Of a stretch of 64,000 nt of DNA, positions 41,970 to 51,420 are shown in pieces. A program made the position numbers and the translations under genes. Within the stretch, counting starts at the first letter, position 1. Each line of letters starts with the position of its first letter. The stretch comes from Lachnospiraceae bacterium UBA1683. Its GTDB lineage: Bacteria; Bacillota; Clostridia; Lachnospirales; Lachnospiraceae. The stretch is taken from the NCBI GenBank assembly GCA_002320245.1, contig DCKD01000096.1:1-64000 (forward strand), read 5' to 3'. Below the pieces are notes generated by a model. The model was not told where the DNA came from, did not search any database, and was given only the letters and a program-made list of their open reading frames with translations.

Positions 41970-42114
41970 CACGCCCCAAAGGGCGGGGAATTTGGTCTGC
42001 GCTCCGCTTCGGTCGGTGCTAAACGAGTGCCACAGGCACTCAGCACCCCTCGCGGCAGTCGCCAAATGTCCATGCAGGCATGACTGCTTGGCCCGTCGCC
42101 CGCGGGAATAAAAC
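41943..42114 (-). repeat. Interspersed structured repeat, copy B
   Basis: Reverse-complement partner of the repeat at 2207-2378, with the same palindromes: GAGTGCC/GGCACTC extended by GGTGCT/AGCACC, and CGCCC/GGGCG. It starts inside the end of the DUF2156 gene and ends just before the AGGAGG of the aminotransferase gene, so it fills the whole gap between them. Conservation across both copies is highest in the hairpin stems. Confidence 0.75.
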
Positions 42115-42131
42115 AACAGGAGGAATACACA

Positions 42132-43322
42132 GTGATTTCAAAGAAAATGGAAAATATGGTTGCAAACAGCTCCGCTATCCGTGCAATGTTTGAAGAAGGC
42201 AACCGTCTGGCAAAGATTTACGGGCCGGAGAATGTTTTTGATTTCAGTCTTGGCAATCCGAACGTGCCGGCACCGGATGCCGTCAAAAATGCAATTAACA
42301 AGATTTTAAGGGAAGAGGATCCGGTGGTTTTGCACGGATATACGAACAGTAATGCGGGATATGAAGATGTGAGACAGGCAGTCGCAGAGTCCTTGAATGA
42401 GCGCTTTGGAACACAGTTTTCAGCAAAGAATATTACGATGACAGTTGGTGCGGCAGGCGGGCTGAATGTCATTCTGAAAGCGCTTATCAATCCGGGAGAC
42501 GAAGTCATTGCGTTTGCTCCGTATTTTGGAGAGTATCGAAGCTATACGGACAATTATGACGGAGTTTTAGTTGAGGTTTCTCCAAATACAGTGGATTTTC
42601 AGCCAAAGCTGGATGAATTTGAGCGGAGGATTACGGCAAAGACAAAAGCAGTTATCGTGAATTCGCCGAATAATCCGACCGGAGTCGTCTATTCGGAAAG
42701 TACCATCCGGAAGATGGCAGCAATTATGGAGAAAAAACAGAGTGAATTTGGCACAGAGATTTATCTGATTTCAGATGAGCCATACCGTGAGCTTGTATAC
42801 GACGGAGTGGAAGTTCCTTATCTGACCAAATATTATGATAATACAGTTGTCGGATATTCTTACAGTAAGTCTCTGTCGCTGCCGGGGGAACGAATTGGTT
42901 ATCTTGTGATTCCGGATGAAGCTGCTGACAGTGAGAAACTGATTCATGCGGCAAATGTGGCGACAAGAATTCTCGGGTTTGTAAATGCGCCGACTTTACA
43001 GCAGAAGGTGGTCAAAGCCTGCCTGAATGAAAAGACAGATATCTCGTACTACGACAGAAACCGCAAAACGTTATACAACGGACTGAAAGAACTTGGGTTT
43101 GAATGTATCAAACCGGAAGGAGCTTTTTATCTGTTCGTGAAGTCTCCGGCCGCAGACGAGAAATCATTCTGTGCGGAGGCGAAGAAACACAATATTCTGA
43201 TTGTTCCGGGAACATCCTTTGCATGTCCGGGTTATGTAAGGATAGCATATTGTGTATCTTATGAGACAATCGTAAATTCACTGCCAAAGTTTGCAGAACT
43301 TGCGAAGACATATCATCTGTAA
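42132..43322 (+). CDS. Pyridoxal-phosphate aminotransferase, class I
   Basis: 396 residues of the aspartate/tyrosine/aromatic aminotransferase fold I. VFDFSLGNPNVPAPDAV is near the N-terminus, NSPNNPTG lies near 178, ISDEPYRELVYDG follows, the cofactor-binding Lys sits in SYSKSLSLPGERIGY (near 245), and the carboxylate-binding Arg is close to the C-terminal PGYVRIAYC. GTG start with AGGAGG 8 nt upstream. The substrate is not clear. Followed 37 nt on by a histidinol-phosphate-type aminotransferase. Confidence 0.92.
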   Translation: MISKKMENMVANSSAIRAMFEEGNRLAKIYGPENVFDFSLGNPNVPAPDAVKNAINKILREEDPVVLHGYTNSNAGYEDVRQAVAESLNERFGTQFSAKNITMTVGAAGGLNVILKALINPGDEVIAFAPYFGEYRSYTDNYDGVLVEVSPNTVDFQPKLDEFERRITAKTKAVIVNSPNNPTGVVYSESTIRKMAAIMEKKQSEFGTEIYLISDEPYRELVYDGVEVPYLTKYYDNTVVGYSYSKSLSLPGERIGYLVIPDEAADSEKLIHAANVATRILGFVNAPTLQQKVVKACLNEKTDISYYDRNRKTLYNGLKELGFECIKPEGAFYLFVKSPAADEKSFCAEAKKHNILIVPGTSFACPGYVRIAYCVSYETIVNSLPKFAELAKTYHL

Positions 43323-43359
43323 TTACAGTCGGTCATCATGAATGTGAAGGAGAGAGAAG

Positions 43360-44433
43360 TTGAACGCTAGTATTATTGAAAATATTCGAAGAGTGGAGCC
43401 ATATGTTCCGGGTGAACAGCCGCAGAACAAAGTCATTAAGTTAAATACAAATGAAAATCCATATCCGCCGGCATCGGGAGTAGAGCTCGCTTTGGAAAAA
43501 CTGGATTCTGACAGGCTGCGGCTGTATCCGGATCCGGCGGCAGAAGTGCTGGTTAATGCGCTGGCAGAAAATTATGGAGTGGATTCCAATCAGGTGTTTG
43601 TCGGAGTTGGATCGGACGATGTATTATCCATGTGTTTCCTGACCTTTTTTAATTCTGAAAAGCCAATTCTTTTCCCGGACATCAGCTATTCTTTTTACAA
43701 GGTCTGGGCAGAGCTATACCGGATTCCTTATGAGTGCCAGAAACTGGATGAGAATTTCCACATCCGAAAGGAGGACTATTATAAGGAAAATGGCGGAGTT
43801 ATCTTTCCAAATCCGAATGCGCCGACAGGGGTTTACGAGAATCTGGAATTTGTGGAGGATATTATCGCACATAACCAGGATTCGGTTGTGATTGTGGATG
43901 AAGCTTATGTGGACTTTGCAGGGGAGTCTGCACTACAGATGATTGATAAATATGACAACCTGATTGTTGTCCAGACATTTTCCAAGTCGCGCTCCATGGC
44001 AGGTATGCGGATTGGATATGCAATCAGTAACCCGACATTAATTAAGTACCTCAAGGATGTAAAATACTCTTTCAATTCCTACACAATGAATCAGACGTCT
44101 CTTGTCTGTGGTGTGGAAGCTGTAAGGGATACCGAATATTTCCATGAGACAGTGGAAAGAATCAAAGAGACAAGAGAATGGGCGAAAGCGGAGCTGAAAA
44201 AACTTGGGTTTGAATTCCCGGATTCGCAGGCAAATTTTATTTTTGCCACGCATCCCAAATTGGATGCGAAAGTACTGTTTGAAGCGTTGAAACAGAATCA
44301 TATTTATGTAAGATACTGGGGAAGTGAGCGGATTGAGCAGTATCTGCGCATCACGATAGGTACAAGAGAAGAGATGGAAACATTCTTCTCATTTTTAAGA
44401 GCATATGTGAAAGAACAGGGAGGAACTGTATAG
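43360..44433 (+). CDS. hisC: Histidinol-phosphate aminotransferase family protein
   Basis: 357 residues. HisC-like motifs: IKLNTNENPYPPASGVELAL, RLYPDPAAEVLVNALAENYG, FPNPNAPTGVY, VIVDEAYVDFAG and the PLP Lys in VVQTFSKSRSMAGMRIGY (near 215). TTG start with AAGGAGAG upstream. It could act in histidine synthesis or transaminate aromatic amino acids; no other his genes are in the window. Its stop is immediately followed by the next gene's ATG. Confidence 0.88.
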   Translation: MNASIIENIRRVEPYVPGEQPQNKVIKLNTNENPYPPASGVELALEKLDSDRLRLYPDPAAEVLVNALAENYGVDSNQVFVGVGSDDVLSMCFLTFFNSEKPILFPDISYSFYKVWAELYRIPYECQKLDENFHIRKEDYYKENGGVIFPNPNAPTGVYENLEFVEDIIAHNQDSVVIVDEAYVDFAGESALQMIDKYDNLIVVQTFSKSRSMAGMRIGYAISNPTLIKYLKDVKYSFNSYTMNQTSLVCGVEAVRDTEYFHETVERIKETREWAKAELKKLGFEFPDSQANFIFATHPKLDAKVLFEALKQNHIYVRYWGSERIEQYLRITIGTREEMETFFSFLRAYVKEQGGTV

Positions 44434-44943
44434 ATGAAAGATGCGTTGATGGGCGGAATGATTTCTGCCCTTACAGGAAAAGTTGGAAACGAAGTGATTG
44501 TATTTCTGATTTCTATGGTGCCGATATTGGAACTCAGAGGCGGTCTGCTCGCCGCGGGGCCGGCACTTCTGGATGTGCCGATGTGGCGCGCGATTCCTAT
44601 TTGTGTAGTTGGGAATCTGCTTCCGATACCATTTATTTTGTTGTTGATTACGAAAATTTTTGACTGGATGAAAGGAACAAAGAAACTGAAACCCGTTGTG
44701 GAGAAGTTGGAGAAAAAGGCGATGAGCAAAAGTGCCAATATTGAAAAATATGAGTTTTGGGGACTTGTCATCTTTGTAGGTATCCCACTTCCGGGAACCG
44801 GTGCGTGGACAGGTGCATTGATTGCAGCGCTGCTTGGCATCCGGTTCAGAAAAGCGTTTCCGGCGATTGTGCTCGGCGTATGTCTGGCAGCTTTTATTAT
44901 GACAATCTTGTCGTATAGCATCCTCGGCACAATCTTTGCCTGA
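44434..44943 (+). CDS. Small multidrug export family membrane protein (COG2426)
   Basis: 169 residues with about four membrane helices, of the PF06695 family. MVPILELRGGLLAAGPALLD and GNLLPIPFILLLITKIFDWM near the N-terminus, and FVGIPLPGTGAWTGALIAAL near residue 115, are family hallmarks. Despite the name, transport has not been shown for most members. Starts right after hisC, so probably cotranscribed. Confidence 0.85.
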   Translation: MKDALMGGMISALTGKVGNEVIVFLISMVPILELRGGLLAAGPALLDVPMWRAIPICVVGNLLPIPFILLLITKIFDWMKGTKKLKPVVEKLEKKAMSKSANIEKYEFWGLVIFVGIPLPGTGAWTGALIAALLGIRFRKAFPAIVLGVCLAAFIMTILSYSILGTIFA

Positions 44944-45060
44944 TTCAGGAGCAATCCGGCGTTCTCGCTGCGGGGGGATGGCATGGTTGCAGCTCAGCCC
45001 TTAACTGAACTGTAACTGCTTCCTGTCCGTTTAAACTTACTTCCGGGTCACTGTTCACTC

Positions 45061-45161
45061 CATCCTCAATCACTCTGCTGGTTGAGGATGAGGATGCACG
45101 ATTTATCATGAATGCATCCTGCCAATCGCCGAAGGCGATTTAAAATGGCGGGATGCTTTGG
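45061..45161 (+). terminator. Set of competing hairpins between two units
   Basis: CATCCTCA/TGAGGATG (45061-45068 with 45083-45090). AGGATGC (45091-45097) can pair with GCATCCT (45114-45120), or GCATCCTGCCA (45114-45124) can pair with TGGCGGGATGC (45146-45156), which encloses ATCGCC/GGCGAT. A loose T-rich tail follows. It probably terminates the upstream unit. The stretch 44944-45227 holds no gene that I see. Confidence 0.45.
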
Positions 45162-45171
45162 ATGTTTTACG

Positions 45172-45200
45172 TTGACACCGTATCCGATAATTCGTATAAT
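45172..45200 (+). promoter_or_regulatory. Promoter of the membrane-anchored small protein gene
   Basis: TTGACA (45172-45177), 17 nt, TATAAT (45195-45200): both hexamers match consensus exactly, with the ideal spacing. Confidence 0.8.
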
Positions 45201-45227
45201 GAAAAAAAGAAAGAAAGGGAGAAAAAC

Positions 45228-45692
45228 ATGTTTGCAAAGAATGAAGAGAAGGAGAGAAACATTATCTGGCGTGCAGTGATGTCTGTTACATCTATATTAA
45301 TCATTCTGATTGCAGTGTTTTTTCTGATTCGTATGTTCACTTCTAATCCGTTGGAGGGCAGATGGAATTATGAGGACAGCGATTTGATTTTAACAATCAA
45401 GGGAAATAATACAGCAGTTGTAGAATGTCCGGAGCGATTCGGTGGAAATGACATTGCGGTGGCGATGAAGTATGATATTAACACAGATACAAAGACATTC
45501 ACCCTTCAGACTGATGATGCCGCGGTCCGCAAAGCGGCACAGGATTCTGACGGGGCGGTGACAGAGGAGACGGTCCATTCTGTGCTGGATTCACTGGAAG
45601 GTACATTTGATTATAATATGGAGCAGAATCAGTTGACACTGACAGACCGTGAGTATGGCAGCCAGATGATTTTCGGCAAAGAATACCAGTAA
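45228..45692 (+). CDS. Single-pass membrane protein with lipocalin-like domain, unknown function
   Basis: 154 residues. A charged N-terminal tail, one membrane helix (VTSILIILIAVFFLIRMF, residues ~20-38), then an extracellular domain starting NPLEGRWNYEDSDLILTIKG, which resembles the opening of lipocalin-like DUF domains found in Firmicutes membrane proteins. It continues with FDYNMEQNQLTLTDREYGSQ. A longer frame from 45153 would begin before the transcription start, so ATG 45228 is chosen. Transcribed from a consensus promoter and closed by a terminator, so it is a single-gene unit. Confidence 0.75.
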   Translation: MFAKNEEKERNIIWRAVMSVTSILIILIAVFFLIRMFTSNPLEGRWNYEDSDLILTIKGNNTAVVECPERFGGNDIAVAMKYDINTDTKTFTLQTDDAAVRKAAQDSDGAVTEETVHSVLDSLEGTFDYNMEQNQLTLTDREYGSQMIFGKEYQ

Positions 45693-45720
45693 ACAGGGAT
45701 GTAGCATCCCTGTTTCTTTA
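45691..45720 (+). terminator. Terminator of the small membrane protein gene
   Basis: AAACAGGGATG-TAG-CATCCCTGTTT followed by CTTT; the stem overlaps the stop codon. Confidence 0.85.
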
Positions 45721-45778
45721 TCATATAGGCGAGGGCTTTGGCTCCCGTGGGTGTGCGGATTGTTTGAAAGGAGAAATT

Positions 45779-46834
45779 ATGTTAAGAAATCAGACAAAGG
45801 AAGTAACGATTGGAAATGTAACGATTGGCGGGAATCATCCGATTGTAATTCAGTCCATGACAAATACAAGAACAGAAGATGTAGAGGCGACCGTTGCGCA
45901 GATTCTTCGTCTGGAAAAGGCAGGATGTGAGATTGTCCGCTGTACCGTTCCAACAGGAGAGGCAGCACGGGCAATCAAGGAGATTAAGAGGCAGATTCAT
46001 ATTCCGCTGGTGGCAGATATCCATTTTGATTATCGTATGGCGATTGCAGCTATCGAGAATGGTGCGGATAAGATTCGGATTAATCCCGGAAATATCGGAG
46101 CACGTGAGCGTGTACAGGCGGTTGTTGACAAGGCAAAGGAGTACGGCGTGCCGATTCGTGTCGGTGTGAACAGTGGTTCACTGGAGAAAACGCTGCTTGA
46201 AAAATATGGCGGGGTAACGGCGGAAGGAATCGTGGAAAGTGCGCTGGACAAGGTGAGAATGATTGAAGAGATGGGATATGATAATCTGGTGGTCAGTATT
46301 AAATCTTCGGATGTCCTGATGTGTGTCAAGGCACATGAGCTGATTGCCGGTCAATGTCCGTATCCGCTGCATGTAGGAATTACGGAGGCGGGAACGCTGT
46401 ATTCCGGAAATGTAAAGTCTTCCGTTGGACTTGGAATTATTCTGCATGAAGGAATCGGAAATACCATCCGTGTATCTCTGACCGGAGACCCTGTGGAGGA
46501 GATTAAGACCGCCCGGTTGATTTTAAAAACACTAGGGCTGCGCAGGGGCGGTGTGGAAGTTGTTTCCTGCCCGACTTGCGGCAGAACCAAGATTGACTTG
46601 ATTGGACTTGCGAATCAGGTTGAGGCCATGGTGGAGGAATTCCTACTTGATATCAAAGTTGCGGTAATGGGCTGTGTGGTAAACGGGCCGGGAGAGGCAA
46701 GGGAAGCAGACATCGGAATTGCAGGGGGAATCGGCGAGGGGCTGCTGATAAAAAAAGGTGAAATCGTGAAAAAAGTTCCGGAAGAAGAACTTCTGGAAAC
46801 CCTTCGGCAGGAGTTGTTAAATTGGAACAGGTAA
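45779..46834 (+). CDS. ispG: 4-hydroxy-3-methylbut-2-enyl diphosphate synthase, flavodoxin/ferredoxin dependent
   Basis: Penultimate step of the MEP isoprenoid pathway. 351 residues. The TIM-barrel start reads IGGNHPIVIQSMTNTRTEDV, then RINPGNIGA. The [4Fe-4S] ligands are in SCPTCGRTK (near 265-270) and GCVVNGPGEA (near 300). AAAGGAG lies 7 nt before ATG 45779; an in-frame start at 45764 has no site. The enzyme takes electrons from flavodoxin or ferredoxin, and a flavodoxin gene lies 6 kb upstream. Overlaps the polC start by 13 nt. Confidence 0.96.
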   Translation: MLRNQTKEVTIGNVTIGGNHPIVIQSMTNTRTEDVEATVAQILRLEKAGCEIVRCTVPTGEAARAIKEIKRQIHIPLVADIHFDYRMAIAAIENGADKIRINPGNIGARERVQAVVDKAKEYGVPIRVGVNSGSLEKTLLEKYGGVTAEGIVESALDKVRMIEEMGYDNLVVSIKSSDVLMCVKAHELIAGQCPYPLHVGITEAGTLYSGNVKSSVGLGIILHEGIGNTIRVSLTGDPVEEIKTARLILKTLGLRRGGVEVVSCPTCGRTKIDLIGLANQVEAMVEEFLLDIKVAVMGCVVNGPGEAREADIGIAGGIGEGLLIKKGEIVKKVPEEELLETLRQELLNWNR

Positions 46835-49800
46835 GCAGCGCAAAGGTATTTTTTGAAGTATTTCCTACACTGAAAGCAGAAGATGATATTCAGATTTTGT
46901 TTGCAGATGTAGAGGTGCGGAAAATTACGACGAATTCGGCGAGAGATTTTCTGCATATATACATATTCAGCCGGCATCTGATTCAGAAAAAGCAAATCTG
47001 GCAGATGGAACGCCGCATCAAGGAGCAGTTATTTGGAAAAGCCGCGGTCAATATCCGGATTGAGGAGGAATATACGCTTTCGGAGCAGTACACGCCATCG
47101 GCTCTGATGATGGAATACAGAGACAGCATTATTCAGGAATTGCGGGAATACAGTGTCCTTGCGGCAAATATGTTTGAGCAGGCACAACTGCGTTTTGAGG
47201 AGCAAAATGTCATGTATCTGGAATTGCTGGATACCATTGTGTCGGAAGGCCGCCGGGAATACATTGTGGATTTGCTGAATCAGATATTCAACGAACGTTT
47301 TCATGTGAACACAGATATCCGTGTGGAATATAAGGAGAAGAAAGGAGAAGACAAGAATCTGGAATACGATGAACAGCGTGTTCAGCGGGAAATTGATGCC
47401 ATTTTTGCCAGAAACAAAAAGCTACATGGCGAAGAAGCGGCGAAGAAAGCAGAGGATGTGTCCGGTGAAGCGTCAAACCGAAAATCAGAGAAGAAACCGG
47501 AAAAGGCTGCCGCGGTAAAAGAATTCCGGAAAGACTCCGGAAAAGGTAATTTTAGGGGCGATTTCAAGAAGGGGTATGTACGCCCTCTGAAACAGGGGAA
47601 TGATCCCAATCTTATTTTTGGACGCGACTTTGAGGATGAACCAATCCGTCTTGACCAGGTTGTTACCGAGATGGGAGAAATTACGGTTCATGGGAAAATT
47701 ATTAGTTTTGAGACTCGTGAGATTCGAAATGAGAAGTCAATCCTGATGTTTGCGGTGTCCGATTTTACAGACACCATTATGGTGAAAATGTTTACGCGGA
47801 ATGACCAGTTGCCGGAGTTGCTTGGCGATTTGAAAAAAGGTGCTTATCTGAAGGTAAAGGGAATCACCACCATTGATAAATATGACGGGGAGCTGACCAT
47901 CGGTTCTGTGACCGGAATCAAAAAAATCGGAGATTTCACGACCAGACGGGAGGACTTGAGCCCGGTAAAACGGGTGGAACTGCATTGCCATACAAAGATG
48001 AGCGATATGGACGGCGTATCCGAGACGCAGGACATTGTCCGCCGTGCACACGATTGGGGACATGCAGCGATTGCAATTACCGATCATGGAATTGCACAGG
48101 CATTCCCTGATGCGAACCATTACATCGAACGTCTGGACAAAGACGATCCGTTTAAGATTCTGTATGGAGTGGAAGGGTATGTAGTAGATGACCTGACAGA
48201 GATTGCGGTCGGAGCGGGAGAAGAGACGCTGGATGACACGTATGTAGTGTTTGATTTGGAGACAACGGGATTTAGCTCTATCAAAGACAAGATTATCGAG
48301 ATTGGCGCTGTCAAAGTGGTAAAGGGAGAGATTATTGATTCTTTCAGTACATTTGTAAATCCGGAACGCCCGATTCCGTTTGAGATTACCAAGCTGACCA
48401 GCATCACCGATGAGATGGTACTGGAATATCCGAATATCGAAACGATTCTTCCGCAGTTTCTTGAATTTGTCGGGGATGCAGTGCTTGTAGCCCATAACGC
48501 AGGGTTTGACGTGGGATTTATTGAGCAGAACTGTAGGTATCAGGATATCGGACCGCATTTTGTATCCGTGGACACGGTTGCGCTTGCCCGGGTACTTCTG
48601 CCGACCTTGTCAAAATACAAGTTGAATGTTGTCGCGAAAGCGTTAGGCATTTCGCTGGAGAACCATCACCGTGCCGTGGACGATGCAGGTGCAACTGCGG
48701 AAATCTTTGTGAAGTTCATACAAATGCTGAAGGAACGGAACATCACAACGCTGAAGGGAATGAACCGTTTTGGCGATACGAATCCAAATGCAATCCGGAA
48801 ACTTCCGACACATCATATTATTATCATGGCAAAAAATGATATCGGGCGTTACAATATGTATCAGTTGATTTCCGAGTCGCATCTGACCTATTATGCGAGA
48901 AGACCGCGTATTCCGAAAAGCCTTCTGAATGAGCACCGGGAAGGTCTGGTTATCGGGAGCGCCTGTGAGGCGGGCGAGCTGTATCAGGCGATTCTGAATA
49001 AAAAATCACCACAGGTAATCGCGAAACTGGCGGAGTTTTATGACTATTACGAAATACAGCCGCTTGGTAATGATAAATTCATGCTGCAGAGTGATAAATA
49101 TCCGGATATCAATACAATGGAAGATTTGATGGAAATTAACCGTCAGATTGTGGAACTCGGGGAGAAATTCAAAAAGCCGGTTGTGGCAACCTGTGATGTC
49201 CATTTTCTGGATCCGGAGGATGAAGTATACCGAAGGATTATTATGGCAGGAAAAGGGTTCAGTGATGCAGACGAGCAGCCGCCTCTTTATCTGCGCACGA
49301 CGGAGGAAATGCTGGCAGAGTTCGAATATCTTGGCTCTGCGAAGGCTCAGGAGGTTGTCATTGAAAATCCTTGTAAAATCGCTGATATGATTGAAAAGAT
49401 TTCACCGGTTAACCCGAATAAATGTCCTCCGGTCATTGAGAATTCAGAGCAGACACTGCGCGATATCTGTTACAACAGAGCCCATGAGATATATGGGGAG
49501 AAACTTCCGGAACCGGTGTCTGCACGGCTGGAGAAGGAACTGAATTCCATTATTTCAAACGGATATTCTGTCATGTACATCATTGCACAGAAATTGGTAT
49601 GGAAGTCCAATGCAGATGGATATCTGGTAGGCTCCAGGGGTTCGGTAGGTTCTTCCTTTGTTGCGACAATGGCGGGGATTACGGAAGTAAATCCGCTTCC
49701 TGCACATTATTATTGCTCCAACTGTCATTACAATGACTTTGATTCGGAAGAGGTAAGGGCATTCGCCGGCTGCTGCGGATTCGATATGCCGGATAAGATG

Positions 49801-51354
49801 TGTCCGGTCTGCGGACAGAAACTGGTCAAAGCCGGGTTTGATATTCCATTTGAGACATTTCTCGGATTCAAGGGAGATAAGGAACCGGATATCGATTTGA
49901 ATTTCTCAGGTGAGTACCAGTCGAAAGCACACAAGTATACAGAAGTTATTTTCGGGGAGGGGCATACCTTTAAGGCAGGAACTATCGGAACTCTGGCAGA
50001 TAAGACAGCGTATGGTTATGTAAAGAACTATTACGAAGAGCGCGGAATGCGGAAGCGCCGCTGTGAGATTGAGCGTATCAGTGTCGGCTGTACCGGAATC
50101 CGGCGAAGCACCGGACAGCATCCGGGGGGGATTGTCGTATTGCCTCACGGACATGACATTAATGAGTTTACGCCGGTACAGCACCCTGCAAATGATATGA
50201 CAACGGATATTACAACAACACATTTTGATTACCATTCTATTGACCATAACTTGCTGAAACTGGATATTCTTGGACACGATGACCCGACGATGATTCGTAT
50301 GCTGGAGGATTATATTACATCCGATGCGATGGATAATGAATACAATGAGGAGCATCCGTTTGTGGCGACGGAAATTCCGCTGGATGACCGTGATGTCATT
50401 TCGCTGTTCCATAATACAAGTGCGCTTGGAATCAAGCCGGAGGACATCGGTGGATGCCCGCTGGGAAGTCTTGGGATTCCGGAGTTCGGCACGGATTTTG
50501 TCATTCAGATGGTACAGGAAGCCAACCCGCAGTCACTTTCGGATCTGATTCGTATTTCCGGCCTGTCACATGGAACAAATGTGTGGCTTGGAAATGCACA
50601 GGAGCTGATTAAAGACGGAAAGGCAACGATTTCCACAGCAATCTGTACACGGGATGATATTATGATTTACCTGATTAATCAGGGCGTGGACAGTGCACTT
50701 TCTTTTACCATTATGGAGAGTGTGCGAAAAGGAAAAGGGCTGAAACCGGAATGGGAAACGGCAATGAAGGAAAAGGATGTACCGGACTGGTACATCGATT
50801 CTTGTAAGAAAATCAGCTACATGTTCCCAAAAGCACATGCGGCTGCTTATGTTATGATGGCGTACCGAATTGCATATTGCAAGATTCACTATCCGCTTGC
50901 TTATTACGGGGCCTATTTCAGCATCCGCGCGGATGCATTTTCCTATGAGTTAATGTGTCAGGGCAAAGAAAAGCTGAACTATTATATAAACGACTACCGG
51001 AAGCGGATGGACAGCCTGTCCAATAAAGAACAGGATACACTGAAGGATATGAAACTGGTGCAGGAAATGTATGCGCGCGGACTGGAATTTGTGCCGATTG
51101 ATCTGTACCGCGCGAAGGCAAAGGACTTTCTGATTGTCGATGGAAAGCTGATGCCTTCCTTTGCAAGTATTGACGGGATGGGGGATAAAGCTGCGGAGGC
51201 TGTGGAGCTGGCAGCGAAGGACGGGAAATATTTATCGCTGGACGATTTCCGGCAGAGGACGAAAGTCAGCAAAACAGTAATTGATTTGATGGCGGATTTG
51301 GGATTATTTGGAGATTTGCCGCAAAGCAACCAGTTGTCACTATTTGATTTTTAA
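46822..51354 (+). CDS. polC: DNA polymerase III alpha subunit, PolC type
   Basis: Main replicative polymerase of low-G+C Gram-positives, with built-in proofreading. 1510 residues, slightly long for the family. N-terminal region; OB fold (ITVHGKIISFETREIRNEKS, ~290); PHP domain (ELHCHTKMSDMDGVSE, ~388), interrupted by a DEDDh exonuclease (VVFDLETTGFSS, ~475; HRAVDDAGATAEIF); polymerase core with a zinc site (CSNCHYNDF and MCPVCGQ, ~965-1000) and EPDIDLNFSGEYQ (~1022); and an HhH/C-terminal part. TTG start with AGGAG 8 nt before it, inside the end of ispG. Confidence 0.97.
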   Translation: MEQVSSAKVFFEVFPTLKAEDDIQILFADVEVRKITTNSARDFLHIYIFSRHLIQKKQIWQMERRIKEQLFGKAAVNIRIEEEYTLSEQYTPSALMMEYRDSIIQELREYSVLAANMFEQAQLRFEEQNVMYLELLDTIVSEGRREYIVDLLNQIFNERFHVNTDIRVEYKEKKGEDKNLEYDEQRVQREIDAIFARNKKLHGEEAAKKAEDVSGEASNRKSEKKPEKAAAVKEFRKDSGKGNFRGDFKKGYVRPLKQGNDPNLIFGRDFEDEPIRLDQVVTEMGEITVHGKIISFETREIRNEKSILMFAVSDFTDTIMVKMFTRNDQLPELLGDLKKGAYLKVKGITTIDKYDGELTIGSVTGIKKIGDFTTRREDLSPVKRVELHCHTKMSDMDGVSETQDIVRRAHDWGHAAIAITDHGIAQAFPDANHYIERLDKDDPFKILYGVEGYVVDDLTEIAVGAGEETLDDTYVVFDLETTGFSSIKDKIIEIGAVKVVKGEIIDSFSTFVNPERPIPFEITKLTSITDEMVLEYPNIETILPQFLEFVGDAVLVAHNAGFDVGFIEQNCRYQDIGPHFVSVDTVALARVLLPTLSKYKLNVVAKALGISLENHHRAVDDAGATAEIFVKFIQMLKERNITTLKGMNRFGDTNPNAIRKLPTHHIIIMAKNDIGRYNMYQLISESHLTYYARRPRIPKSLLNEHREGLVIGSACEAGELYQAILNKKSPQVIAKLAEFYDYYEIQPLGNDKFMLQSDKYPDINTMEDLMEINRQIVELGEKFKKPVVATCDVHFLDPEDEVYRRIIMAGKGFSDADEQPPLYLRTTEEMLAEFEYLGSAKAQEVVIENPCKIADMIEKISPVNPNKCPPVIENSEQTLRDICYNRAHEIYGEKLPEPVSARLEKELNSIISNGYSVMYIIAQKLVWKSNADGYLVGSRGSVGSSFVATMAGITEVNPLPAHYYCSNCHYNDFDSEEVRAFAGCCGFDMPDKMCPVCGQKLVKAGFDIPFETFLGFKGDKEPDIDLNFSGEYQSKAHKYTEVIFGEGHTFKAGTIGTLADKTAYGYVKNYYEERGMRKRRCEIERISVGCTGIRRSTGQHPGGIVVLPHGHDINEFTPVQHPANDMTTDITTTHFDYHSIDHNLLKLDILGHDDPTMIRMLEDYITSDAMDNEYNEEHPFVATEIPLDDRDVISLFHNTSALGIKPEDIGGCPLGSLGIPEFGTDFVIQMVQEANPQSLSDLIRISGLSHGTNVWLGNAQELIKDGKATISTAICTRDDIMIYLINQGVDSALSFTIMESVRKGKGLKPEWETAMKEKDVPDWYIDSCKKISYMFPKAHAAAYVMMAYRIAYCKIHYPLAYYGAYFSIRADAFSYELMCQGKEKLNYYINDYRKRMDSLSNKEQDTLKDMKLVQEMYARGLEFVPIDLYRAKAKDFLIVDGKLMPSFASIDGMGDKAAEAVELAAKDGKYLSLDDFRQRTKVSKTVIDLMADLGLFGDLPQSNQLSLFDF

Positions 51355-51420
51355 TCAATATGTGTTATACTTGTTTGCAATGGAAACCGATAGAAAAGAG
51401 AAACGACGGAGGAAAAACTC

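Noticed and set aside
45139..45227. Earlier start for the lipocalin-like membrane protein at 45153
   Set aside because: That start lies before the consensus promoter at 45172-45200, so the transcript would not include it.
47737..48558. 273-codon frame antisense to polC
   Set aside because: Shadow of polC; no independent evidence.
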